From a virus, in the IMG/VR virus record IMGVR_UViG_3300032053_000525, positions 1 through 23,780 of that record: DNA of 23,780 bases. One strand, 5' to 3'. The first letter of the stretch is position 1. Each line of letters starts with the position of its first letter. The translations under genes were made by a program, and so were the position numbers. Shown one piece after another: positions 7,960 through 15,318 of the stretch. The notes below the pieces were generated by a model. It was not told the DNA's origin. It made no database searches and saw only the letters and a program-made list of their open reading frames with translations.

Positions 7960-8249
7960 AAAAAATCCAGCAGTTCCTTCATCAGGGCCGACGTCGCCTC
8001 GTCCAGCACACCGCCCACCATCGCGCGGCCGAAGTCCTCGTCCGAGACGCCCTTGGCGTCCGCCTGCGGCTTCACGAGGACGTACAGCACGTCCACGAGG
8101 AGTACCGGGTCGTCGGCCAGGCGGTCGAGGAGGTCCCCGCCCGCGACGTCCATCAGGTCCACGCCCAGGAGGTCGCGGACCCGGCGAACGGCGCCCACGT
8201 TGACCGTCACTTCCCACGCCCGGCCGACACTGTCGGTGAGGGGTTTCAT
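7773..8249 (-). CDS. Tail assembly chaperone, G-like
   Basis: 158 residues. The N-terminus (DSVGRAWEVTVNVGAVRRV) and the helical body (LLGVDLMDVAGGDLLDRLAD) match the general look of G-type tail assembly chaperones, which sit between the tail tube and tape measure genes. It starts with ATG at 8249, overlapping the tail-tube stop as ATGA; a longer frame to 8372 only covers the tail-tube gene. The heptamer T TTT TTC encodes Asp95-Phe96-Phe97. The last ~15 residues (SSGNSPASAEPTPSG) are low-complexity and overlap the T-like domain in the other frame. Residues about 135-145 (GLPAEASAEAG) come from a palindromic repeat element also found at 10311-10334. Confidence 0.65.
   Translation of the reverse strand: MKPLTDSVGRAWEVTVNVGAVRRVRDLLGVDLMDVAGGDLLDRLADDPVLLVDVLYVLVKPQADAKGVSDEDFGRAMVGGVLDEATSALMKELLDFFPSAQRARALGKMARKIEAQQAAVTEAAAALASMGLPAEASAEAGGRSSGNSPASAEPTPSG
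7829..7852. repeat. Palindromic GC-rich repeat, copy A
   Basis: A 24-base element that differs from 10311-10334 at only two positions. It folds into a perfect 7-bp hairpin (CCGCCGA/TCGGCGG, loop of four, 7835-7852). It lies inside the coding sequence at the G/T junction of the tail chaperone and encodes AEASAEAG-like residues, so it looks like an inserted repetitive element. Confidence 0.55.
7933..7965 (-). promoter_or_regulatory. Candidate -1 programmed frameshift site (slippery heptamer and stem-loop)
   Basis: On the minus strand T TTT TTC (7965-7959) is in the reading frame of the G-like gene and is the standard X XXY YYZ form. Three bases later begins a perfect 7-bp GC-rich stem, AGCGCCC (7955-7949) with GGGCGCT (7939-7933), and a 9-base loop. 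The spacer is shorter than the usual 5-9 bases. The -1 frame leads straight into the open frame ending at 7543. Confidence 0.5.
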
Positions 8250-8692
8250 GCACTCACCACCTTCCACTCGGGCGCGTTCTCCGACACGCCCGGCTTCAGG
8301 CTGACCGACACCGTGACCTCGCCCTCGAGGGGCTCGTCCCGCTCGAACTTCACGACCGCCGCGTCCATCCACAGGCCCTCGCTCCCCGCCTCGTCAATCG
8401 GGCCGTCCATGACGGCCACGCCGACGGTCGTCCGCCCGAAGTAGGCGGCCTTCAGGGCCTGGAGGGTCGCGTCGTCGGAGTCCCACGGAAGGTCGAAGTC
8501 GACCGTGGCATCCTGCATGACGACGGCGGTCTGTTTCCAACCGCCCCCGCCTCGCGTGGAGGCGTCCACCGTCACCGGGTCGGGGGTGAGTTTCAGGTTG
8601 CGGACGCGGTTCGAGAGGCTCCAGGTGGGCGTGCCGCCGATGCCGGCGGCGCACCAGTAGAGTTTCATCTCGTGGCCGTACTTGACAGTCAT
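8246..8692 (-). CDS. Major tail tube protein
   Basis: A 148-residue beta-rich protein. Sections such as TVDASTRGGGGWKQTAVV, DATVDFDLPWDSDDATLQAL and MDGPIDEAGSEGLW follow the pattern of siphovirus tail tube proteins (beta-sandwich, then a WxMDAAVxxFxxxxPLEGEVTVSVSLKP-type ending). These form stacked hexameric rings around the tape measure. A strong GGGAGGA Shine-Dalgarno sequence lies before ATG 8692. It precedes the tail chaperone genes directly, the expected order. The call is by pattern and position. Confidence 0.7.
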   Translation of the reverse strand: MTVKYGHEMKLYWCAAGIGGTPTWSLSNRVRNLKLTPDPVTVDASTRGGGGWKQTAVVMQDATVDFDLPWDSDDATLQALKAAYFGRTTVGVAVMDGPIDEAGSEGLWMDAAVVKFERDEPLEGEVTVSVSLKPGVSENAPEWKVVSA

Positions 8693-8725
8693 CGTCCATC
8701 CTCCCGCTTACAGTGCCCTACGTCC

Positions 8726-8974
8726 TCAGGCCACCGGCAGGTCCGGCGCCGTCTCGCCCGCCGCCTCGACCAGCGCCTTCGCCTTCGCGTAAACCGCCGC
8801 GAGGTCGGCGGCATCGGTGCCGAGCACGGCCGCGATGGCGGCCCTGCGGCCAGCGAGCAGCCTCACCACCTCGTTCATCGCCCGCCGCACGTCGTTGACC
8901 ATGCAGGTCACCTGGTGCCGCACCTCGGCGGCCGCGGCCCCCGTGTCCGTGTCCGGCCTGCTCAGGATCGCCAT
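8726..8974 (-). CDS. Small helical hypothetical protein
   Basis: 82 residues, almost wholly helical and alanine-rich (VNDVRRAMNEVVRLLAGRR, LAAVYAKAKALVEAAGE). A GGGAGG Shine-Dalgarno sequence stands 7 bases before ATG 8974. No family is recognised. It sits between a glycosyltransferase-like gene and the tail tube gene in the late operon. Confidence 0.6.
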   Translation of the reverse strand: MAILSRPDTDTGAAAAEVRHQVTCMVNDVRRAMNEVVRLLAGRRAAIAAVLGTDAADLAAVYAKAKALVEAAGETAPDLPVA

Positions 8975-8986
8975 GTCATGCCTCCC

Positions 8987-9514
8987 TCAGGGCCTGTCCC
9001 GGTGGCCACACCACCCGGCCCGCGCCACCGAGAATCCCGCCGCCTTCACCTTCTCCGCAAAGCCGATGCACTCGCACCGGAACTCGCACCCCTCGTCCGC
9101 ATACCCGAACTCGAACCACGGCAGGGGCAGTTCATCCACCAAGCGCCGCGAGACGCGGAACAGGCCCGCGTGCACGGCGTCCGGCTGGGCCCAACAGGCC
9201 AGGTTCCCGTTGTCGTACGCGCAGCCCACCAGGTCCGCCTCCACGCCGAGGAACGGCAGGGCCGCCGGCCCGGGGCGCATGTCGCGGTCGACGTGGATGA
9301 AGTGCTCGAACTCGGGCGGCGCCTTCCGGCAGAGTTCCCGCACGGCCCAGTTCCGCGCGGCGCACAGGTCCCGCCGCACGACCGTGAAGACGTTCTCCGC
9401 CGGCAGCAGGCGCGACCAGCCGGCCAGTTCCGCCGTCAGCATGTTGTCGGGCCAGGCGTAGACGATGAGCCGCGTCCGCTCCGGCCGGATGGCGAGTTCC
9501 ACGCCCTGGGTCAT
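8987..9514 (-). CDS. Glycosyltransferase-like phage protein (copy 2)
   Basis: 175 residues. The layout is that of a small GT-A glycosyltransferase: N-terminal LIVYAWPDN strand, DLCAARNWAVRELC, then FIHVDRDM, in which the DRD is a plausible metal-binding DxD at residues 76-78. The block FRVSRRLVDELPLPWFEFGY is shared with the gene at 716-1315. The last part (EGCEFRCECIGFAEKVKAAG, GWCGHRD) is unusually cysteine- and histidine-rich. It starts at 9514 and overlaps the stop of the tail-collar gene as ATGA, so the two are translationally coupled. The coupling suggests that it modifies the collar/fibre protein or a receptor; this is inference. The longer frame to 10009 is the collar gene read in another frame. 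Confidence 0.65.
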   Translation of the reverse strand: MTQGVELAIRPERTRLIVYAWPDNMLTAELAGWSRLLPAENVFTVVRRDLCAARNWAVRELCRKAPPEFEHFIHVDRDMRPGPAALPFLGVEADLVGCAYDNGNLACWAQPDAVHAGLFRVSRRLVDELPLPWFEFGYADEGCEFRCECIGFAEKVKAAGFSVARAGWCGHRDRP

Positions 9515-10044
9515 GGCAGCACCTTGATGATCCGCCGGACCACGCGGTACGGCTGGAGGTTGTTGTGGGCGTTGCCGTTGCCGCAGGGCTGGTTCGCCGG
9601 ACACGCCGAGCACGAGATGTAGTGGTTGACGCAGTAACTGTTGCCCCCGGAGGCGAGGCTCACGTAAGAGCAGCCGAGGGACTTGACGTAGGGCCCCGAG
9701 TCGGTGTGGCCGTGGCAGTGGCAGGGCATCTCGCAAGTCGAGAGGATGTGCTTCTCCGCGCCGCAGCCGCAGCCGACGGTGCGCATCTCGTCGCAGCCGG
9801 TGCCGGGGGCCTGGTCGTCGCGGCCGACGAGGACCTTCCGCCTCAGGTCCGGCAGGCTGAAGTGGTAGCCGTCGGCCGCACCCCATTTCGTGCCGATGGC
9901 CGCGAAGAGGTCGGGGTAGTCGGCGCGAAGGAGGCTCTGGCCGAGGCACTCCAGCCACTTGGCGGGCACGGTATCGTGCGGGAGGTCGCGGATGTCGCCG
10001 ACCTGCCACGAGTCGCCGGCCGCGATGGGCGTGTACGGGGCCAT
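9511..10044 (-). CDS. Tail-collar domain protein, cysteine-rich
   Basis: 177 residues. The WGAADGYHFSLPDLRRKVLV segment and the ending GNAHNNLQPYRVVRRIIKV are signatures of the phage tail collar domain (PF07484), found in fibre tips and microcystin-dependent-like proteins. Between them, residues 84-154 hold eleven cysteines, including STCEMPCHCHGH where relatives usually have (A/S)EMPxHxH. This may form disulfides or bind metal. The start is ATG 10044, overlapping the stop of the gene before it as TGATG. It probably forms a receptor-binding tip. Its place before the tail tube, far from the long fibre, means the phage may carry two kinds of tip proteins. Confidence 0.75.
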   Translation of the reverse strand: MAPYTPIAAGDSWQVGDIRDLPHDTVPAKWLECLGQSLLRADYPDLFAAIGTKWGAADGYHFSLPDLRRKVLVGRDDQAPGTGCDEMRTVGCGCGAEKHILSTCEMPCHCHGHTDSGPYVKSLGCSYVSLASGGNSYCVNHYISCSACPANQPCGNGNAHNNLQPYRVVRRIIKVLP

Positions 10045-10298
10045 CACCACGTGCCTCCGACGACCGTCACGTAGTCGCCTACGGTGCCCTTGACGAAGAC
10101 AGTTGCTATATCGATGTGCTGGAAGTTGTGCCACTCGCCCGGGCGCCACAGCACGTCCGAACCGTCGTCGCCCCGGAAGTAGACCACGGCGCCGTTCGTC
10201 GGCTCGCAGGAGATGTCGCCGCTGAAGACGAGCGGAGTCGCGCTCAAGGGGGCGTAGGTCGCCCCGACGGCAATCCGGCGCTGGATGATGTTGTTCAT
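10044..10298 (-). CDS. Small beta-rich hypothetical protein
   Basis: 84 residues with beta-prone segments (ATPLVFSGDISCEPTNGAVV, VGDYVTVVGGTW) and no membrane segment. It is not recognised. It may be a head-tail or decoration component, since it lies between tail-terminator and tail-collar genes and is coupled to the collar gene by a TGATG overlap. An AAGGGA-type Shine-Dalgarno sequence precedes ATG 10298, just inside the palindromic repeat copy B. Confidence 0.55.
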   Translation of the reverse strand: MNNIIQRRIAVGATYAPLSATPLVFSGDISCEPTNGAVVYFRGDDGSDVLWRPGEWHNFQHIDIATVFVKGTVGDYVTVVGGTW

Positions 10299-10310
10299 GG
10301 CTGTTCCCTT

Positions 10311-10334
10311 CCGCCTTCGCCAAGGCTTCGGCGG
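10311..10334. repeat. Palindromic GC-rich repeat, copy B
   Basis: A 24-base element, 22/24 identical to copy A at 7829-7852. It has CCGCC/GGCGG ends and a GCCAAGGC centre. It lies between the tail-terminator stop (10336-10338) and the next gene, so it supplies part of that gene's leader. Confidence 0.55.
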
Positions 10335-10335
10335 A

Positions 10336-10764
10336 CTATCGCACCACCCGGAACGTGAGCGTCAGGACGCTCGTGAACTGCCGGAGTTCGTCCAGGTGCT
10401 CCGGGGCATAGATGGGCACGTTCTCCGTCCGAATCCACACCGCCTCGGGGCATGCCGCCAGGCGCCGGAGGCGGAAGAAGTCGGCGATCTCTTCGACCAG
10501 CGCCATCAGCGGGTCCAGTTCCGCGTTGTCCGCCGCCTGGCACTTCTTCTGTACGGCGATGTCGACCTGGACGTCATGCTGGTTGCGGCTCCGGTCCAGC
10601 CGCTCGATGGCCAGGCCCTTCGGCACCACCGTCACGTGGAGGTCCTGCATCTCGGTGAGGTCGAAGATGGGCCGGTAGTGGCGCTTCGCCTCGAACGGCA
10701 TGCTGAACGTGCCGGCGTTCAGTTCCGCCACGACCGCGTCCGCGATGTCGGTGATGACTGCCAT
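10336..10764 (-). CDS. Tail terminator-like protein
   Basis: 142 residues. The N-terminal helix (ITDIADAVVAELNAGTFSMP) followed by mixed alpha/beta elements (LHVTVVPKGLAIERLDRS, VQVDIAVQKKCQ) and a final FTSVLTLTFRVVR strand matches the general form of minor tail proteins that cap the tail (U-like terminators). It follows the head-closure gene and a small membrane protein in the expected zone of the operon. The start is ATG 10764, four bases from the upstream stop. The call rests on shape and position; other small head-tail connectors are possible. Confidence 0.6.
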   Translation of the reverse strand: MAVITDIADAVVAELNAGTFSMPFEAKRHYRPIFDLTEMQDLHVTVVPKGLAIERLDRSRNQHDVQVDIAVQKKCQAADNAELDPLMALVEEIADFFRLRRLAACPEAVWIRTENVPIYAPEHLDELRQFTSVLTLTFRVVR

Positions 10765-10767
10765 GCC

Positions 10768-11004
10768 TTACCCCGCGAAGACGTACCGCCACACCGCCGT
10801 GGCGGCCAAGGTCACGCCCGATCCCACGACGAGCCACACGAGGCGGCTCCGCATCGCCTCGGCCATCTCCAGCCGGTCCAGGCGCCGCTGGAGACCGGGC
10901 TTGCCGTTCCCGCGGATCGCCTCGTCCATGCGGTCGAGCTTGGCGTGGAGTTCGGCGAACTCCCCCTTGCAGACCGCCTCGTACTGGCCCGTCTCGCAGC
11001 CCAT
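10768..11004 (-). CDS. Small membrane protein, XhlA/holin-like
   Basis: 78 residues: a charged amphipathic helix (EFAELHAKLDRMDEAIRG) followed by one hydrophobic span (LVWLVVGSGVTLAATAVW). This is the design of XhlA-type haemolysin/holin-associated proteins, which help phage lysis. I chose ATG 11004, with a GGAG Shine-Dalgarno sequence eight bases upstream; GTG 11007 or TTG 11019 are alternatives. No endolysin gene is nearby, and it sits between head-closure and tail-terminator genes, so a lysis function is unproven; it may instead be a head-tail or injection-related membrane protein. Confidence 0.5.
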   Translation of the reverse strand: MGCETGQYEAVCKGEFAELHAKLDRMDEAIRGNGKPGLQRRLDRLEMAEAMRSRLVWLVVGSGVTLAATAVWRYVFAG

Positions 11005-11025
11005 CACGCTTGCTCCCAAACGGCG

Positions 11026-11421
11026 TCACACGGGCATGGGGATCGGGACCGTCCCGACGTGGGCCGTGTGGACCCGCAGCGTCAGCCCTTTGTCGTCGGA
11101 CTTGCGGAAGTGCTTCTCCCGCCCCGCCCCCATGACCTCGTAGAGTTCGTGCATCCCGTTCACCGGCTCCTTGATGAGGTCGCCCGGCTGCGGCTCCGTC
11201 CGTTCCCCGCCCAGGACCAGGTCCTCGGCACGCAGGAGGTAATCGCGCCGCTCGACCTGTTCGACCAGCCCGTCGGCCGTGACGACCTCGAAGGTGCTCC
11301 GGCCTACGGTGGCCAGGAGTTCCACGGACAGGCCCGCCCGGTAGTAGATCACCGGCCGCGCCATGTGCGCGTGCCGCATGCCCTCAAGCCAGGTTGACCC
11401 TTTGCCCAGGAGGTCGGCCAC
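11026..11421 (-). CDS. Head-tail connector/head-closure-like protein
   Basis: 131 residues. The start (ADLLGKGSTWLEGMRHAHMA, then PVIYYRAG) and the final part (PQPGDLIKEPVNGMHELYEV) fit my memory of phage head-closure/head-tail-joining proteins of the FII/Gifsy-2 kind. The position right after the decoration gene also fits. It starts with GTG at 11421, 13 bases after the upstream stop. It would sit at the portal vertex and join the head to the tail terminator. Confidence is moderate because the sequence similarity is recalled, not computed. Confidence 0.6.
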   Translation of the reverse strand: MADLLGKGSTWLEGMRHAHMARPVIYYRAGLSVELLATVGRSTFEVVTADGLVEQVERRDYLLRAEDLVLGGERTEPQPGDLIKEPVNGMHELYEVMGAGREKHFRKSDDKGLTLRVHTAHVGTVPIPMPV

Positions 11422-11433
11422 GGTGCGCGGTCC

Positions 11434-11769
11434 TTACTGCTCGAGGCGGACCCGCACGGTCGCGTCGCTGTCGCCGACCGCCGCCACGGTCTTGCCGAGG
11501 AACGTGTTGCCGCTGGAGGTCTCGGTCGCCTGCTTGTTGGTGGCGTCCCAGTAGACCCTCTTGCCGGCGGCAATCGCCTTCCCGGTCCCCGTCGCCTTGG
11601 GGAACTCGAAGACGCCTGCGACCGCCAGAGCACCACGGGCACTGGCCGCGATGGGCGTCCTCGCGACGCCCACGAGGTCCCCCTGGACCACCACGTCGCC
11701 TGCGGCCACTGCCGAGCCGGGGGTGTAGTCCACCGCGCCGCCTTCCTGCACGAACGTTGCCGTTGCCAT
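11434..11769 (-). CDS. DUF2190 family capsid decoration protein
   Basis: 111 residues. ATATFVQEGGAVDYTP, VAAGDVVVQGDLVGVA and GALAVAGVFEFPKATG form the pattern of DUF2190, which includes small trimeric head-decoration proteins (lambda gpD-like) that bind the capsid surface and stabilise it. The true start is ATG 11769, which has an AAGGAG Shine-Dalgarno sequence nine bases upstream; the longer frame to 11796 would start inside that ribosome-binding region. It follows the capsid gene directly in the operon. Confidence 0.75.
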   Translation of the reverse strand: MATATFVQEGGAVDYTPGSAVAAGDVVVQGDLVGVARTPIAASARGALAVAGVFEFPKATGTGKAIAAGKRVYWDATNKQATETSSGNTFLGKTVAAVGDSDATVRVRLEQ

Positions 11770-11846
11770 GTGCTTCTTCTCCTTGTGCACGCCCACCGGG
11801 GTGGGCCGCTAACGTGCCCTTGTCTCCGATCCCCACGTCACCGCGG

Positions 11847-13877
11847 TCACGCCTCGCCCTTCGCCTTCACGCCGCCGCGGGGGTCCTGAAGCGCGCAACC
11901 GAAGTCATGGTAACCCCGCATCTGGATGCCCAGGACGTTGAAGTCCGCCTCGGCCGTCTCGATGGTGGGCGACTCCTGGCCGTTCAGGAACGCGACCTCG
12001 ATGACCGGGAGGTCCCGCGGGTCCGCGAGCAGGTACCACGCCTTCTCGCTGTAGCCGGTGTACCGCGAGTTCGAGAGGTAGCGGCTGACCTCGGCCCGGA
12101 ACTTGCCTTGGTGCGGGTTGGCGACGGGGTACTTGGTGCTGGCGGTGGTGTCGCGGATCTCGACGCTCTTGAAGAGTTGCGTCGCCATCGCCGAGAGGCC
12201 GGTGGGTACGAGCATGATGGCCGGCATGACGCCGATGGGCTTCCCGTCACTGTCCACCTGGTCGAGGAACGTCTTCTCGGCCTTCGTCAGGCCGTCGATG
12301 GTGAGCGCGGTGTCGGCGCCCTCGACGTAGTTCTTGTTCGCGGTCTTGAAGAAGGCGGAGTTGGCGAGGAACACGGTCCAGAAGACGTCGTTGATGGCCA
12401 GGCCCGAGCCGCGCCCCAGTTTGCGGGGCACGGTGGTGATGGCCCCGAGGTCGTCGTTGATCATGTCCCGCCGGTCGATGGAGAGGAGCAGGCCGAACGT
12501 GTCGGCCTTGTTCTCGTACTTCTCCTCGCCCAGCGTGCCGTGTTTGAGTTCCCCGCCCGGCGCGACCGGCTCGTACTGGTCCTTGCCGATGAGGCGGTAG
12601 GAGGTCACGGTCTTGAAGTCCGAGACGTTCCGGACGGCGCAGATCGAGCGCCAGACCCGCTCGACGCTGAAGAACCCCTCCAGGAGGAACTTGTTGGCGA
12701 CGTTCGAGAGGATGCCGCCGATGTCGATGGTGGAGAAGCCGGCCTGGAGGTCCTTCCCGAAGGCGAACCGGAGGACCTCTCGCGAGTCGCGGAAGTTGCG
12801 GCCCGCGTACCCGTTCGCCCAGGCGGCTTCGAGGAGCAGTTCCTGGAGGCCGATGCCGCCGCGGAACCGCTTCGAGGCCGCGTCGAGCGCCTTCTCCTCG
12901 TACTCCTTCTCGGCGCCGGCCAGCTTCGCCGTCAGAACGCAGGCGGCCTCCAGCACCGTGCCCGTCATCGTGTTGTCCGGCACGTGCGCGGCCGGGGCCT
13001 TCGGTCGGTCGGCCCGAAGGACCTCCAGTTCCGTCCGCGTCACGTCCCAGCCGTCGCGGATGGCCCGCGCGGCAATGTCGGCGTGCCCGCTACCGCAGAC
13101 CTTGCGCACCGCGGCGATCCGCTCTTCCTCGGCCGCGGCCTTCGCCCGCATCTCGGCCACCGGATCGGCGGCGACCACCACGGCGCCATCCGCGCCAGCC
13201 GTTGCACCCGCCGGGGCCTGCGCCTGGACCACCGGCTCCTTGGCGCCCTCGCCGGCCGGAGCCGCACCGCCCGCCACCTCGCCGTCCACCGTCTTGGTCT
13301 TGTCGCTAGAGTCCATGATTTCCTTCTCCCCGGCGATTCCCGCCGCGATGCTGGCGGACGTCTGGTCGTCCGCGCCGTTGCCCACGAAACTCACTTCCTG
13401 AAGCGAGGCCCGCCGCGCCACGTTCACCGGCCCGGCGAACTCGCGCCCGTTGACGGTCACCATCTTGCCCTCGCCCACAAACTCGACATCGCGCACCGAC
13501 GCCCCGATGCTGGCCTGCCACGGGTATCCGTTGTCGGCATCGGCCACGACCTCGCGGGCGGCCTGAGTGGTGGACGAGATCACGCCCGACACACGCAGGC
13601 CCCCGTGCTCGATCTGGACGCCGTCAATGTGACCGACGCGGGCACCCCGGTCGTGGTCCAGGTACACCTTCGCGCCGCCGCGCACCGTGAGGCCGTTGAG
13701 GTCCACCACCACGGGGAACCGCCAGCCGGCCACCGCCATCGGCGCGCCGGAGTAGGCGTCCATGTGGAACCGGCGCGGCCGCGCGGCCTGGGCGTCACCC
13801 GCCGCGGCAGGGGCCGCCGCCTCCATGTTGATGGCCGCGATGAACTTCAGTTCACGCGGCCTGTCGCTCGTCTTCAC
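11847..13877 (-). CDS. Prohead protease-major capsid protein fusion
   Basis: 676 residues, two functions in one chain. Residues about 10-185 look like a serine prohead protease: VYLDHDRGARVGHI supplies candidate His75 and His83, and YPWQASIGASV supplies candidate Ser123. Residues 190-260 are an Ala/Glu-rich, scaffold-like linker (PVAEMRAKAAAEEERIAAV). Residues about 380-676 are the capsid (SNVANKFLLEGFF, VPTGLSAMATQLFKSVEIRD, YLLADPRDLPVIEVAFL). The scaffold would be released by self-cleavage during head maturation. It starts with GTG 13877 after GAGGAAG, and its start overlaps the portal gene by 26 bases. Such fusions are known in databases; the residue assignment here is by eye. Confidence 0.8.
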   Translation of the reverse strand: MKTSDRPRELKFIAAINMEAAAPAAAGDAQAARPRRFHMDAYSGAPMAVAGWRFPVVVDLNGLTVRGGAKVYLDHDRGARVGHIDGVQIEHGGLRVSGVISSTTQAAREVVADADNGYPWQASIGASVRDVEFVGEGKMVTVNGREFAGPVNVARRASLQEVSFVGNGADDQTSASIAAGIAGEKEIMDSSDKTKTVDGEVAGGAAPAGEGAKEPVVQAQAPAGATAGADGAVVVAADPVAEMRAKAAAEEERIAAVRKVCGSGHADIAARAIRDGWDVTRTELEVLRADRPKAPAAHVPDNTMTGTVLEAACVLTAKLAGAEKEYEEKALDAASKRFRGGIGLQELLLEAAWANGYAGRNFRDSREVLRFAFGKDLQAGFSTIDIGGILSNVANKFLLEGFFSVERVWRSICAVRNVSDFKTVTSYRLIGKDQYEPVAPGGELKHGTLGEEKYENKADTFGLLLSIDRRDMINDDLGAITTVPRKLGRGSGLAINDVFWTVFLANSAFFKTANKNYVEGADTALTIDGLTKAEKTFLDQVDSDGKPIGVMPAIMLVPTGLSAMATQLFKSVEIRDTTASTKYPVANPHQGKFRAEVSRYLSNSRYTGYSEKAWYLLADPRDLPVIEVAFLNGQESPTIETAEADFNVLGIQMRGYHDFGCALQDPRGGVKAKGEA

Positions 13878-15318
13878 GGTCCGCTTCCTCGTCGTCCGGC
13901 CTGTTGGCGGGCGGCGCCTTCGGCTGCGCCTGCTCCACGGTGAGGCCCAGTTCCTTTATCAGCGCGACTTCCTTGGCCCGTTGGCGAAGTTCCGTCTCCC
14001 AGTCCTTGCCCTCTCTGGCGTATTCGCTGGCCAGGGTGGTGGTGTGACTGGCCAGGCGCGTCGCCTGGGCGTTGGCTTCCTTGGCCGGGTCCACATGCTC
14101 CATCCCGTCCCAGAACCACTGGTGGGGGTAATCGAGGAGCGCGCGGGCCGACGCTGGCAGAAGGCCCGGCACCCGGGTGGCCTCGCGCAGCCACGCATCG
14201 AGAATCCGATCAAGAACCACGTCCTCAAGGTGGGCCTGCTCGACGCGGATGCTCTTGAAGTAGGTCTGGTGGTCGAGGCGGCCCGAGGCGTAGTTGTAGG
14301 CCGACGAATCGCACAGGGCGATGTTGCGCGGCATGTTGAGGCACCGGGCGGCCTCGTTGAGTTTTTCGCGGACGAACTCGACATACGTCGTCGCCGGCTG
14401 CTCGGGCCGGACCTGACTCATCTTCCAGCCGCCGGGGAGCGTCAACAGCATGTTGCGCTCCAACTCGATGGTGTCCATCGGGTCGATGGGTTCCGCCTCG
14501 CCGTTGGGCGGGGCGTCCGTCTCGACCGTGCCGGAGATGTTGGCCGCCGTCTCGGCGGCATCGAGGACCGCCGACGTGAAGCGTCGGAGTTGGGCAAAGA
14601 TCGGGAGGGCGGGCGTCAAGTCCGGGATGCCGCGCCGCTGGCCCGGCCGGTCGGCGCGGAACCAGTGGAGCATGGACTCCGCCGGCACCCGGTCGTAGTC
14701 GAGGCCCAGGGACACCTTGGCACCCGGATGCGTCTTCAGGACGTGATACTCCACCGGGTTGCCGACGGCGTCGAAGACGATCCCGTCAACCGTATTGGGG
14801 GCGAGCAGGCTGACGAGGGGGGTGGCCACCTGGTCCGCCTCGATGAGCCTGAGGTCCAGCGTCACAGGCGCACCGAGGTTCTCGTTCGAGATGAGGAGGG
14901 CGAAGGTCTCACCGTCCTGGGTCCGGGCCATCCGCATGGTGCGGAGTTTGGCGGCGAGGCCGATGCGCGCGGCCCACCGCATGAACTCGCGTTCGACCTG
15001 ACGGTTGACCTCGGGGGCGTCGGTGAGCATCTGGAGGCGGGGGCCCGTGCCGATGACGTCGTTGGCGAGCGTCAGGACGATGCCGCGGGCGTAGGAGTTG
15101 TTGGCCACTTCGTAGCGGGCACGGTTCCGCAGGATGCGGCGGACCTCGGCGCTTGCGGCGGCGTCGGCCGACAGGCCGTCGGCGCCCGCCCAGTGCTTGC
15201 GGTTACCCTCGGTCGTCTGCGCGGCATCATACCGGCCGCGCACGAAGCGCACGGCCATCCGTAGCCCGCCGCCAGCGGGCTTGGCGAACGCCCGGATGCG
15301 CTTCAGCCACGCAAACAT
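13852..15318 (-). CDS. Portal protein, lambda family
   Basis: About 488 residues. RARYEVANNSYARGIVLTLA, then DVIGTGPRLQ and HWFRADRPGQRRGIPDL are marks of the lambda-type (PF05136) portal family. The dodecameric portal forms the DNA gate and binds terminase at one vertex. The C-terminus is acidic and disordered (RPDDEEADREDERQAA). I chose ATG 15318, which overlaps the stop of the upstream small gene as TGATG; a GTG lies one codon earlier. The end overlaps the start of the protease-capsid gene. Residues about 12-20 (FAKPAGGGLR) are encoded by a palindrome (GCCCGC/GCGGGC), possibly another repeat insertion. Confidence 0.85.
   Translation of the reverse strand: MFAWLKRIRAFAKPAGGGLRMAVRFVRGRYDAAQTTEGNRKHWAGADGLSADAAASAEVRRILRNRARYEVANNSYARGIVLTLANDVIGTGPRLQMLTDAPEVNRQVEREFMRWAARIGLAAKLRTMRMARTQDGETFALLISNENLGAPVTLDLRLIEADQVATPLVSLLAPNTVDGIVFDAVGNPVEYHVLKTHPGAKVSLGLDYDRVPAESMLHWFRADRPGQRRGIPDLTPALPIFAQLRRFTSAVLDAAETAANISGTVETDAPPNGEAEPIDPMDTIELERNMLLTLPGGWKMSQVRPEQPATTYVEFVREKLNEAARCLNMPRNIALCDSSAYNYASGRLDHQTYFKSIRVEQAHLEDVVLDRILDAWLREATRVPGLLPASARALLDYPHQWFWDGMEHVDPAKEANAQATRLASHTTTLASEYAREGKDWETELRQRAKEVALIKELGLTVEQAQPKAPPANRPDDEEADREDERQAA

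Noticed and set aside
11394-13943. An 849-codon open frame on the plus strand
   Set aside because: It is antisense to the protease-capsid and decoration genes, is rich in Arg/Pro/Val and has no recognisable domains.
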